From Sediminicola sp037203765 (lineage in GTDB: Bacteria > Bacteroidota > Bacteroidia > Flavobacteriales > Flavobacteriaceae), in the NCBI RefSeq assembly GCF_037203765.1, contig NZ_JBBCAS010000001.1:310001-374000 (forward strand): a stretch of 64,000 nt of DNA. The letters are read 5' to 3'. The position numbers were made by a program, and so were the translations under genes. Of this stretch, positions 53,739-62,538 are shown piece by piece. The stretch's first letter is position 1, and every line of letters begins with the position of its first letter. The notes beneath the pieces were generated by a model. It saw nothing but the letters and a program-made list of their open reading frames with translations. It ran no database searches and had not been told where the DNA came from.

Positions 53739-54563
53739 TTACTGCTTTTTTAGGATGTAAATATGCGAAGAATGTTCTTTAGAGAACAATCCTTGGATAT
53801 TGGAGAGTGTTCCAACTAAAAAAGCTTTAAAAAAGTTGCCCTTTGCATGCTTATATTTTTCGGACAAAAGAGATACGTAATAAGAATCAAAGAGCATTGG
53901 TTTGGTTGCAACTAATGAAAAACTATGTTTAGAAAATATTCTCTTTATACTGTTTCGGGAGAAGTGGTAGAGATGTCGCGGCACATCAAAGGCGGCCCAA
54001 TAGTGACCATAATGTTTTGCATCATATGAGTTGTAGTTGGGTACTGCTATGATCAAAGTTCCTTGTGGAAGCAATAAATTGTGTAGTTGTTTGATGTGGG
54101 CATCAAGGTCGGGCAAATGTTCCAATACGTGCCAGAGGGTAATAATATCATATTGCTCTGCAGGTAGTTCTTCGAAGGAGCTACTAAGCTGTATTCCTTT
54201 TTCAGAAGCCAGTTTTCTGGCATGTTCATTTGGTTCTACTCCTGTAATGTCCCATCCTTTAATCTTGGCGTATTTTAGGAAGTCGCCAGTACCCGCCCCA
54301 ATATCAAGGATTTTTTTGTTGGTGGTATATTGGCTAATGAGCTTTACTTTATGATGAAGGTTTATTCTTTTGACAAATTGATAAATTTTATCTTGTAAGG
54401 TATCCGTTGCATCTGTATGGGAAATATAGGCTTTGCTCTCATAGTATTTGGACAAATTATTTGGAACAGGTTTGGTCAAATAATAATCATATTGACTATC
54501 ATAAACCAGTTCAAATTCTTCATGGCTAATACTGTGGTCCTTTACAATTATATTCTTTTGCAT
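53739..54563 (-). CDS. Class I SAM-dependent methyltransferase
   Basis: 274 residues. SAM motif KILDIGAGTGDFLKYAKIKG, then ITGVEPNEHARKLA, the motif II-like DIITLWHVLEHLPDL and GTLIIAVPNYNSYDAKHYG. The N-terminus has a Phe/Tyr-rich segment before the fold (DYYLTKPVPNNLSKYYE), as in enzymes that methylate lipid- or sugar-linked substrates. Substrate unknown. A parS-type site lies 90 bases upstream of its start. Confidence 0.85.
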   Translation of the reverse strand: MQKNIIVKDHSISHEEFELVYDSQYDYYLTKPVPNNLSKYYESKAYISHTDATDTLQDKIYQFVKRINLHHKVKLISQYTTNKKILDIGAGTGDFLKYAKIKGWDITGVEPNEHARKLASEKGIQLSSSFEELPAEQYDIITLWHVLEHLPDLDAHIKQLHNLLLPQGTLIIAVPNYNSYDAKHYGHYWAAFDVPRHLYHFSRNSIKRIFSKHSFSLVATKPMLFDSYYVSLLSEKYKHAKGNFFKAFLVGTLSNIQGLFSKEHSSHIYILKKQ

Positions 54564-54652
54564 GGATACGGATTGCTTTTAAATGGGATCAAATATAGTC
54601 TGTTATGGGATTGCGTAAAAGGTTTTTGTGTTTTAAAAAGTGCTAAATCAAT

Positions 54653-54668
54653 TGTTCCACGTGGACCA
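54653..54668. other. parS-type ParB-binding site, one mismatch
   Basis: TGTTCCACGTGGACCA differs from the palindromic parS TGTTCCACGTGGAACA by one base. It lies 90 bases upstream of the methyltransferase start and 135 from the stop of mnmG. Confidence 0.75.
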
Positions 54669-54738
54669 ATGTTACAATGAATTTCAATTTTAGTAAAGGA
54701 ATGCTGTTTTTTTAAAAAGGGTTAGAACGAAGTATTGA

Positions 54739-54788
54739 TACAATAAAAAAAGGATTGTTCCACGTGGAACAATCCTTTTTTTATTGTA
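54739..54788 (-). terminator. Terminator of mnmG formed by a perfect 50-bp palindrome with parS at its centre
   Basis: The left arm is 54739-54763 and the right arm 54764-54788; all 25 pairs match. The outer part is A7/T7 with GGAT/ATCC, the inner 16 bp (54756-54771) are exactly TGTTCCACGTGGAACA. It starts 14 bases after the mnmG stop and gives a GC-rich stem followed by U on the minus strand. Confidence 0.85.
54756..54771. other. parS site, perfect
   Basis: TGTTCCACGTGGAACA, identical to the known Pseudomonas-type parS palindrome. It is inside the mnmG terminator hairpin. Confidence 0.85.
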
Positions 54789-54802
54789 CAACTGAAGTTT
54801 AT

Positions 54803-56671
54803 TTAGCGTCCCATGAAAACCAGAAGCACGCTGATGTCGCTTGGTGATACCCCACTTATTCGTGACGCTTGTGAAATGGTCACAGGTCTAATTGCGTTTA
54901 ATTTTTCCCTAGCTTCAAAAGAGAGTGACTTCAATTTGTAATAATCAAAATTGTCGGGAATTTTGATGTTTTCCAAACGTTGCAATTTGTCCGCATTGTT
55001 CTTTTCTTTCTCGATATAGCCCGAATACTTAACTTGTATTTCTGCTTGTTCCAAGACATCCCTATCAAAATTTTCCTGATCTACATAGTTGGATACGCTT
55101 TCCAATTGGAGCATATGGTCCATGGTTACATTGGGTCGCGAAAAAACCTTGAACATCTTTCCGGTTTGTTTTACCGGTGCCGAACCGACACTTTCCAAGA
55201 TAGGATTAATGTCCTCTGCTGAAACACTGGTCTCTTTAAAAAATTCTATAAATTTATTTGAATTCTTTTCCTTCTCCTCCATTCTTTTAAGTCGATCTTC
55301 TTTCGCTAATCCAATGGCATAACTTCTAGGGGTTAATCTTAAGTCAGCGTTATCTTGTCTTAGGAGTGTCCTATATTCTGCTCTGGAGGTAAACATTCTG
55401 TAAGGTTCCTCTGTTCCTTTCGTTATAAGGTCATCTACTAAAACTCCTATATATGCTTCGTCCCTGTGTAGGATAAACGGATTTTCCTCATTTATTTTTA
55501 AATGGGCGTTTATACCGGCCATCAGGCCTTGGGAGGCTGCCTCTTCATATCCGGTTGTCCCATTGATCTGTCCGGCAAAATATAGGTTGTTGATCAATTT
55601 GGTTTCTAGGGTGTGCTTTAGTTGTGTTGGTGGAAAGTAATCGTATTCTATAGCATATCCTGGTCTGAAGAATTTTACGTTCTCAAATCCAACTACAGAT
55701 TTTAGTGCTTTATATTGTACATCCTCTGGCAAAGAAGTAGAAAAACCATTGACATAGACTTCAACAGTGTTCCAGCCTTCTGGTTCTACAAAAAGTTGAT
55801 GACTGTCCTTATCTGCAAATCGGTTTATTTTGTCTTCTATGGAAGGACAATATCTTGGGCCTAAACTTTTAATACGGCCATTGAACATTGGTGATCTGTC
55901 GAATCCTTCTTTAAGAAGATCATGGACCAGTTTACTGGTATGGGTCATGTGACAATCACGTTGCAGTTTTAAAGGAGATGTTGGGGAGTACGAAAATTTC
56001 TCTGGTATCTCATCCCCGGGCTGGACTATCATCTTGGAATAGTCTAGGGAGCGTCCGTCAACTCTTGGCGGTGTCCCCGTTTTCATACGGCCGCTGTCAA
56101 AGCCAAGGGAGACCAATTGTTCTGTTATGCCTGTGGCAGCTTTTTCACCAGCTCGTCCACCACCAAATTGTTTGTCGCCTATATGAATGAGACCATTTAA
56201 AAAGGTTCCGTTGGTTAGAACTACTGCCCTACTTCTTATTTCAAGGCCCAAAGAGGTCTTTACCCCTACTACCCTATCACCTTCAATTAGGAGACCGGAA
56301 ACCATTTCCTGATAGAAATCTACATTGGGGGTATTCTCTAGGGCAATCCTCCATTCCTCTGCGAAGCGCATACGGTCGTTTTGTGTTCTTGGGCTCCACA
56401 TGGCCGGGCCTTTGGATTTATTCAACATTTTAAATTGAATGGCCGACTTATCGCTTATAATTCCGCTATATCCGCCCAAGGCATCAATCTCCCGTACAAT
56501 CTGTCCTTTTGCTATCCCACCCATGGCAGGATTACAGGACATCTGTCCAATGGTTTGAAGGTTCATGGTGACCAACAAGGTCTTGGATCCCAGATTGGCA
56601 GCTGCAGCAGCTGCCTCTGCTCCCGCATGACCGGCGCCAACTACAATTACATCGTATTCTTTATCAAACAT
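54803..56671 (-). CDS. mnmG: tRNA uridine-5-carboxymethylaminomethyl modification enzyme
   Basis: 622 residues, full length. FAD motif DVIVVGAGHAGAEAAAAAAN, then CNPAMGGIAKGQIVREIDAL, GTFLNGLIHIGD and the C-terminal YIEKEKNNADKL and SGVSPSDISVLLV. With MnmE it modifies wobble uridines of tRNA. The gene (also called gidA) is often close to oriC. A parS site lies 13 bases upstream of its start, and another is in its terminator. Confidence 0.97.
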   Translation of the reverse strand: MFDKEYDVIVVGAGHAGAEAAAAAANLGSKTLLVTMNLQTIGQMSCNPAMGGIAKGQIVREIDALGGYSGIISDKSAIQFKMLNKSKGPAMWSPRTQNDRMRFAEEWRIALENTPNVDFYQEMVSGLLIEGDRVVGVKTSLGLEIRSRAVVLTNGTFLNGLIHIGDKQFGGGRAGEKAATGITEQLVSLGFDSGRMKTGTPPRVDGRSLDYSKMIVQPGDEIPEKFSYSPTSPLKLQRDCHMTHTSKLVHDLLKEGFDRSPMFNGRIKSLGPRYCPSIEDKINRFADKDSHQLFVEPEGWNTVEVYVNGFSTSLPEDVQYKALKSVVGFENVKFFRPGYAIEYDYFPPTQLKHTLETKLINNLYFAGQINGTTGYEEAASQGLMAGINAHLKINEENPFILHRDEAYIGVLVDDLITKGTEEPYRMFTSRAEYRTLLRQDNADLRLTPRSYAIGLAKEDRLKRMEEKEKNSNKFIEFFKETSVSAEDINPILESVGSAPVKQTGKMFKVFSRPNVTMDHMLQLESVSNYVDQENFDRDVLEQAEIQVKYSGYIEKEKNNADKLQRLENIKIPDNFDYYKLKSLSFEAREKLNAIRPVTISQASRISGVSPSDISVLLVFMGR

Positions 56672-56680
56672 ATATTAGTC

Positions 56681-57100
56681 TTATTGTTCCACGTGGAACA
56701 TGTTGATACATTCATTTTCCTTTTCTCTCATCAAAAGAGAATCATTATCAGTTTTGTCTTTATAGCCCAATAGGTGAAGAACGCCATGGGACATTACTCG
56801 TAAAAGTTCATTATGGAATTCCACATCAAAGGTCCCTGCGTTTTCTTGTATCCGATCTATTGATATAAAGATGTCACCAGCAATTGTTTTGTCTTCCGTA
56901 TAATCAAAAGTGATAATATCGGTGTAGGTGTCGTGGTCTAAATATTTTTGGTTGATGTCCAGTAGAAATTCGTCATCACAAAAAATATAATCAATTTGTG
57001 CATGGCTTCTCTGGTGGCCTGTAATTATTCTAGTTATCCAATCGGAATACTTGGCTGTATTCTCCAGTTCAAATTCGGTTTCAAAGTGGAAATCAATCAT
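56681..57100 (-). CDS. ybeY: Endoribonuclease YbeY (16S rRNA maturation)
   Basis: 139 residues. The zinc motif is HGVLHLLGYKDKTDND, the Bacteroidota form in which the last His of HGxLHLxGYDH is replaced. DIITFDYTEDKTIAGDIFIS is the second conserved part. It takes part in 16S 3'-end maturation and ribosome quality control. Its final codons (MFHVEQ) are the parS site read as protein. Its start overlaps the end of the DUF4175 gene by 8 bases, and mnmG follows after 9 bases. Confidence 0.93.
   Translation of the reverse strand: MIDFHFETEFELENTAKYSDWITRIITGHQRSHAQIDYIFCDDEFLLDINQKYLDHDTYTDIITFDYTEDKTIAGDIFISIDRIQENAGTFDVEFHNELLRVMSHGVLHLLGYKDKTDNDSLLMREKENECINMFHVEQ
56685..56700. other. parS site, perfect, inside the ybeY C-terminal codons
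   Basis: TGTTCCACGTGGAACA. On the minus strand it is read in frame as the last residues FHVEQ of YbeY, and it ends 13 bases before the mnmG start codon. Confidence 0.85.
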
Positions 57101-60100
57101 TCTTTTTAAAATAGGTTTTTACCTTCTCTTTGTAAATTTGCCGCAAAGGTAATGCTTGTCTATTTAAAATTTCCACATCGTTCCTATAATTCTCTAATAC
57201 TGAAGGTTTGGTCGTAATAGGGTTCTTAAAATTACGATCGTTGCTATTACTTTCACGCTCTGTTTTCTGACCTTGTTTCAAAACTGCATTTTCCAGTTTC
57301 ATGAGTTCGTGCTGTATGTTGTTGATCTTTTCCAATCCGCGTTTTGTAACGCCATTTTCCAAGAGATCATTTTCAAAATCCTCCATTTGTTGGAGAAGCT
57401 TTTTGGTCAAATCCTGATCCTCCTTCTTGATCATATCCAATAACTGTTCAGCAAGCTGTTCCCGTAGCATTTGTTGTTCCTTGTATATTTGGTAGAGCTC
57501 TTGCAATTCTTTTTCTTTACCCTCGCCGTTGCCAGTACTCCCATCACCATTTTTGCTCCCGTTCTTACCATTTTTTTCATCATTGCCCTCTCCTTGTTTC
57601 CCATCCTTTCCCTGTCCTCCTTCTCCATCTGTATTGCCATTACGGTTTTTGCTACCTTGACCTTCGCCCGCTTCTTTTCCATTTTTAGACGGATTTTGAC
57701 CTCCTTTGCCCATTTGACCCATCTTATCTTTTAGTTCTCCCTGGCCTTTGATGATATCCGGCAATTGAAAACCCTGGTTGCCATCTCCTGAACTAGAACC
57801 CTTACCAGATTGCATGCTCTGTTGCATATTGCTCAAAATAGTAGCCAAGAGATCAGCAAGTGTATTAGAAGCGGTAAGGACATATTGTTGGGAAGCAAGC
57901 GATTGATAAGTCCTGCTTTCGGCTAAATTTTCCAAAGCCTTATCCACATTATAGTATACCTCAGTAATTTGTTCGTTTACTACCTCTGTTATATCTACCA
58001 ACCTTAAGGAAAGCGCAAACAAACTGTCATCTACATGCGCAAAGAGATTTCTCAATTCTTGCTGGTCCTTGATAATTTTAGAGGATTGTGAAACATCGAT
58101 ATCCATTTTTTGTAGGTTATCGTATAATTTTTCTTGCTTGAATGAGAATACAATGAGATTGTCCAATATCTGTCTTAGCATTTCAGCATCTTCCGAAATG
58201 GTAGATCCACCACCACTTGGAGAAGAGGATTGCTCCAAGGCCTCACTCATCTGTTGCATCTTATCTGCGGCCGACTTCTGCTTTTTGGCTGCTTTGTTTT
58301 CTGAGTTTTCTTTGACATCGGTGTCGGCGGACTGTTCGTTTGTAAGGGTCTTTTTCAATTCTTCCAAGGCATTCTTTTGATCGGCTTTGATCTGTTCCTG
58401 TTTTTGGGAATCTATTTCCAGATCCAAAGGCTTTTGGAGTGTCTTGTTATCTTTCTTGAGTTCCTCTAGATCCTTGGCTATTTTCTTGAAGGAATCGTTA
58501 AGCTCCTCTTGTTCCTTTATGGAATTTTCGTCTGTTTTTTTTAATTTTGCCAAATGATCCTGCCGCTGGGAAAGTTTCTCTAGATCCTTCGCTAATTGAG
58601 ATGCTTTTTCAGTTACATAATACCGTTTGGTTAGTTCCAACAATTGCTCTAAATTACGTTCGCTATTTTGTTGTTTTTTAGCTAGTTGCTCTAAACGCTC
58701 TGTGAGGTCTTCCTTGTCTATTTTATCGGCTATTTTGTTCAGTTCTTCCAAAAGTTTTTGATTCTTTTTAGCTTCAATTTCCTGTCTTTCAAGACGCTCT
58801 TGGAGCAGTTTGTTCATTTCTTTATTCTGACCGGTCTTTTCTAAATTTTCATTGAGTTGTTTGCTGAATTTTTGCATCAGCTTTTCCTGTTGTTGTTGTT
58901 TCTGAAGGAAGTCCGTTATTTTGTTTTGGTCGTTAAAATTAAGACTGGTCTTTTCTTTCTGCCCCTTGCTGATCTCCTCTAAATTTTCCCTTTGTTTTTT
59001 GAAATTGGTCAAGGACTTGTCCATGTTTTTAATAATGCTTTGTTGAAATTCCAGCTCCTTGTTGTTTAATTCATCTGCATTTAATATCGTAGTACTGAAA
59101 ATTTGACTCTTTGTAGACTTGCCATTGTGGATGGCATCGTTATCTGTTGCTTCAAAGTAGTAGCTGTAACTAGTTCCTGCTTCTAAATTCAGGCCACTAG
59201 GGAAGGTATAATAGAATTTGTTAAAATTGGATTTTGGTTTGGCGAGCGTTACGATTTGGTTTTTATCCAAATTGTTCTGTGGATAGTAGACCAAGTTGAT
59301 TATGGTTATGCCATGATCATCCGAGGCTTCCCCTACATAATAGAAAATATTGGGGTTTAGGGAATCTATGACCTGTGCAACGTTTATGGCCGGATAGGCA
59401 TCCCTAATTACTTTAACCTGATAATCCAGGGCTTCATAGTTTTTCACATTTCGATTGGAAGTCGCTATGGTATAAGCCAGATCCTGGTATATTCTTTTGC
59501 TCAGATTAAATTCGCTTCGGTTTTGTTGAAATGTTAGCACGGTATCCTTGGTTGTCATGGATATACTGCTGATCTGTTCCCCTTCTATTTGCCAATTTAC
59601 CTTTGTCCCTTCGGGAATGGTAGTATTGCCACTGCTCTTGACCAATTTCGAAGGGATGTTCAAATACCTAGGAAATTCCAGTAACATGCTAAATTCTTGT
59701 ATTACAGGTGTTTTAAGAACATTTAGTGCGTAATCGGGAGATTTTATACCGTTTGATATAAAATAAAAGTCAGCTGATCTTAAAGGGGTGTTCAACTGGT
59801 AACTATATACCCCATTTTGCATTTTCAATAAGATTTCCTTTCCGCCCATGACCATATAAACTTCCACGGGGTTTACCTTACCTTCAGTGGTTACTTGAAT
59901 AGTCAATGGTTCGCCTTCCAATATATTGAGATTGTTGTTCAATAGCTTAAAGGAGAACGGTGCTGGGGGTTCGTATGCCAATTTATAATTGACCACTCTG
60001 TCATAGGAGCCAAAAAAGGAACTTAGGTTGCCCGATAACCATAAAAGGGCAAAAAGAAGTAATGGTAGCGCCAGATATTTGGCGTAGGACAGACCTTCTT

Positions 60101-60545
60101 TATAATCAATGGCCTTTGTAAATGGAATACTTTTTAAATTTTCAGATCTTTGATCAATGCTTGCCAAAAGTAGTTCCGACTTGACTTGGTCATCGGCAAG
60201 CTCTAGCAAATTGTACAGTTTGTCCCCTACTTCCGGAAAATGTTTACCTATCAAGATGGAGGCCTGTTTGTTGGTTATACCCTTTTTCAATCGGAACAGG
60301 TAAAATAATGGGGTCAAAATATATTGAAACAGGAGATAGGATTCTATGCCAATAAATAGGAGCAACAGTAACAGACGTCCATTGGAACCAAGCCATAGCA
60401 GGTATTCTACCCCTAATATGATCAGCATAAAAAGTAGGCCCAAGGAAAGAAAAAGGAGGAATCCCTTGAGAAGTACCCTAGTATAATACCGCTTCGTAAA
60501 GCGGTTAAGTTTTTCTAAAATATTGCTGAAACTGCTCAAAATCAA
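57093..60545 (-). CDS. DUF4175-like large membrane protein with coiled coil
   Basis: 1150 residues. Two membrane segments are near the N-terminus (about 24-47 and 54-76), with a third near 152-172. A beta-rich extracytoplasmic part follows (about 190-470), then a very long charged coiled coil (about 490-760) and a Gly/Asn/Lys-rich low-complexity stretch (about 930-1010). The family is Bacteroidota-specific and of unknown function. It is followed by ybeY with an 8-base overlap and by mnmG, so all three form one transcript. Confidence 0.8.
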   Translation of the reverse strand: MILSSFSNILEKLNRFTKRYYTRVLLKGFLLFLSLGLLFMLIILGVEYLLWLGSNGRLLLLLLFIGIESYLLFQYILTPLFYLFRLKKGITNKQASILIGKHFPEVGDKLYNLLELADDQVKSELLLASIDQRSENLKSIPFTKAIDYKEGLSYAKYLALPLLLFALLWLSGNLSSFFGSYDRVVNYKLAYEPPAPFSFKLLNNNLNILEGEPLTIQVTTEGKVNPVEVYMVMGGKEILLKMQNGVYSYQLNTPLRSADFYFISNGIKSPDYALNVLKTPVIQEFSMLLEFPRYLNIPSKLVKSSGNTTIPEGTKVNWQIEGEQISSISMTTKDTVLTFQQNRSEFNLSKRIYQDLAYTIATSNRNVKNYEALDYQVKVIRDAYPAINVAQVIDSLNPNIFYYVGEASDDHGITIINLVYYPQNNLDKNQIVTLAKPKSNFNKFYYTFPSGLNLEAGTSYSYYFEATDNDAIHNGKSTKSQIFSTTILNADELNNKELEFQQSIIKNMDKSLTNFKKQRENLEEISKGQKEKTSLNFNDQNKITDFLQKQQQQEKLMQKFSKQLNENLEKTGQNKEMNKLLQERLERQEIEAKKNQKLLEELNKIADKIDKEDLTERLEQLAKKQQNSERNLEQLLELTKRYYVTEKASQLAKDLEKLSQRQDHLAKLKKTDENSIKEQEELNDSFKKIAKDLEELKKDNKTLQKPLDLEIDSQKQEQIKADQKNALEELKKTLTNEQSADTDVKENSENKAAKKQKSAADKMQQMSEALEQSSSPSGGGSTISEDAEMLRQILDNLIVFSFKQEKLYDNLQKMDIDVSQSSKIIKDQQELRNLFAHVDDSLFALSLRLVDITEVVNEQITEVYYNVDKALENLAESRTYQSLASQQYVLTASNTLADLLATILSNMQQSMQSGKGSSSGDGNQGFQLPDIIKGQGELKDKMGQMGKGGQNPSKNGKEAGEGQGSKNRNGNTDGEGGQGKDGKQGEGNDEKNGKNGSKNGDGSTGNGEGKEKELQELYQIYKEQQMLREQLAEQLLDMIKKEDQDLTKKLLQQMEDFENDLLENGVTKRGLEKINNIQHELMKLENAVLKQGQKTERESNSNDRNFKNPITTKPSVLENYRNDVEILNRQALPLRQIYKEKVKTYFKKND

Positions 60546-60876
60546 TTGTATTTATTACCAATATACCCGATTAGATAAAATTACGGATTAAAAATCTGTT
60601 AAAAATCATCCCAAGGCATTATTGGCCGTTCAGGTAAGTTCTTAGATTATATGGGTGTTCAGGGGCTAAGGGTTCACGACAAGATGGAATTTATCTGAAA
60701 AAAGGGATTATGATTCTGTTCAATAGCCTATACCGTTTGCCAAATGTGCCCCGTAGCTATTTGATATTGCAGGCATAGGCATTGTTTCTTTTCAGAATTG
60801 TGCGGTCTCTCCTTAGGAACTTAAATATTTTTTCTTGCCACTACAAGCCTTATCTTTGTGGCTTTAAAATTTAGTT
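60546..60876. other. 331-base non-coding divergent region
   Basis: No reading frame I can support. It holds the gltX promoter (TATCTTTG at 60851) and, on the other side, that of the DUF4175 operon. No repeat, hairpin or further parS-like site was seen. Confidence 0.5.
60851..60858 (+). promoter_or_regulatory. -7 promoter element (TATCTTTG) of gltX
   Basis: Perfect match to TAnnTTTG, 18 bases before the ATG. Confidence 0.6.
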
Positions 60877-62388
60877 ATGACCAAAAGAGTACGGGTGCGT
60901 TTTGCACCAAGTCCAACCGGTGGATTACATATTGGGGGAATCAGAACAGCCCTCTTCAATTACTTATTTGCCAAAAAGCACGATGGTGATTTTGTATTGC
61001 GCATTGAGGATACGGATCAGACCAGGTATGTTGAAGGAGCTGAACAATACATCATTGATGCCTTAAATTGGTGCAATATTCCGTTTGACGAAGGTCCTGG
61101 AAAGGAAGGGAAATATGGTCCCTATAGACAGAGTGAGAGAAAGGATATATATAAAAAATATGCAGATCAGTTGGTTGCCAACGGGCATGCGTATTATGCC
61201 TTTGACAGTACTGATGAATTGGATGCACACCGTAAAGAGCATGAAGAAAAGGGAAAAACCTTTATTTATAATTGGCATAACAGGGAAAAGTTGAACAATT
61301 CCCTTTCCCTTTCCAATGAGGCCGTGAACAAAAAGTTGGCGGAAGGGTCAGATTATGTAATCCGCTTTAAATCTCCTCAAGATGAGAAATTGTCACTTCA
61401 GGATACTATTAGGGGAAATATTGAAATTGATACCAATGTACTTGATGATAAGGTTTTGTTCAAAAGCGACGGCATGCCTACCTATCACCTAGCAAATATT
61501 GTGGATGACCACCTTATGGAAATTTCCCATGTGATTAGAGGGGAAGAATGGCTTCCCTCTTTGGCACTCCACCAGCAACTGTATGATGCTTTTGGATGGG
61601 AGGCACCAAGATTTGCCCATTTACCATTGATCATGAAACCCGTTGGAAAAGGCAAATTGAGCAAACGTGACGGTGAGAAACTCGGATTTCCTGTATTTCC
61701 ATTATCGTGGAACGAATCCAAAGGCTATAAAGAGGAAGGATATTTCCCGGAAGCCGTTATAAATTTCTTGGCCCTGTTGGGTTGGAATCCAGGAACGGAA
61801 CAAGAAATTTTTAGCCTTGAGGAACTTATATCTGCATTCACTCTGGAAAGAGTCAACAAGTCCGGGGCAAGATTTGATCCTGAAAAAACCAAATGGTATA
61901 ACAATCAGTATCTCCAGAAGAAAGGGGATGAAGAATTAGCGGTATTATTTCAAGAAATCATTAATCAAAAGAACCCTAATCTTTTAAAGAAAAGAAAATT
62001 AAGTGATATAATTCAAATTATAACTTTAATAAAGGAACGTGCAACTTTTGTTCATGAATTTTGGGATTTAAGCGATTATTTCTTTCTTGGCCCAGACCAA
62101 TACGAAGAAAAGGCTGTTAAAAAACAATGGAAGGAAGATACTCCTGAAATCTTGAATGCTCTCGTTACCTTGTTGGAAGGAATAGAGGATTTTACGTCCG
62201 GAAATGTAGAAAGCCTGGTCAAGGAATGGATTGCTGCCCAAGAACTGTCCTTTGGTAAAGTAATGCCTCCCTTGAGATTGGTCTTGGTGGGCGATATGAA
62301 AGGTCCCCATGTGTTCGATATCATGGGACTGATCGGTAAAGAGGAAGTGATTTTGCGAATTAAGAAGGCAATAGCCACGCTTTCTTAG
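60877..62388 (+). CDS. gltX: Glutamyl-tRNA synthetase
   Basis: 503 residues, normal length. The HIGH-like motif is in FAPSPTGGLHIGGIRTALFN (the last residue of HIGH replaced by Gly) and the KMSKS-like motif is GKLSKRDGEKL. A GxxH-rich insertion is absent, as in non-discriminating or discriminating forms alike, so the anticodon specificity cannot be told. It charges tRNA-Glu. No terminator was found directly after it. Confidence 0.96.
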   Translation: MTKRVRVRFAPSPTGGLHIGGIRTALFNYLFAKKHDGDFVLRIEDTDQTRYVEGAEQYIIDALNWCNIPFDEGPGKEGKYGPYRQSERKDIYKKYADQLVANGHAYYAFDSTDELDAHRKEHEEKGKTFIYNWHNREKLNNSLSLSNEAVNKKLAEGSDYVIRFKSPQDEKLSLQDTIRGNIEIDTNVLDDKVLFKSDGMPTYHLANIVDDHLMEISHVIRGEEWLPSLALHQQLYDAFGWEAPRFAHLPLIMKPVGKGKLSKRDGEKLGFPVFPLSWNESKGYKEEGYFPEAVINFLALLGWNPGTEQEIFSLEELISAFTLERVNKSGARFDPEKTKWYNNQYLQKKGDEELAVLFQEIINQKNPNLLKKRKLSDIIQIITLIKERATFVHEFWDLSDYFFLGPDQYEEKAVKKQWKEDTPEILNALVTLLEGIEDFTSGNVESLVKEWIAAQELSFGKVMPPLRLVLVGDMKGPHVFDIMGLIGKEEVILRIKKAIATLS

Positions 62389-62538
62389 CCTTACCAGAAA
62401 AGACTGCATGAACATCCACTTCAATTGAAGTGGATTTTTTTTGGCCCAAACTAGGGTCGGTGTAACATTTATCGAATTTTTGCGACAGATATTAGCGGAG
62501 TATTGTACTTTCAAGCAACTAATCTAAATCTTTGTAAC

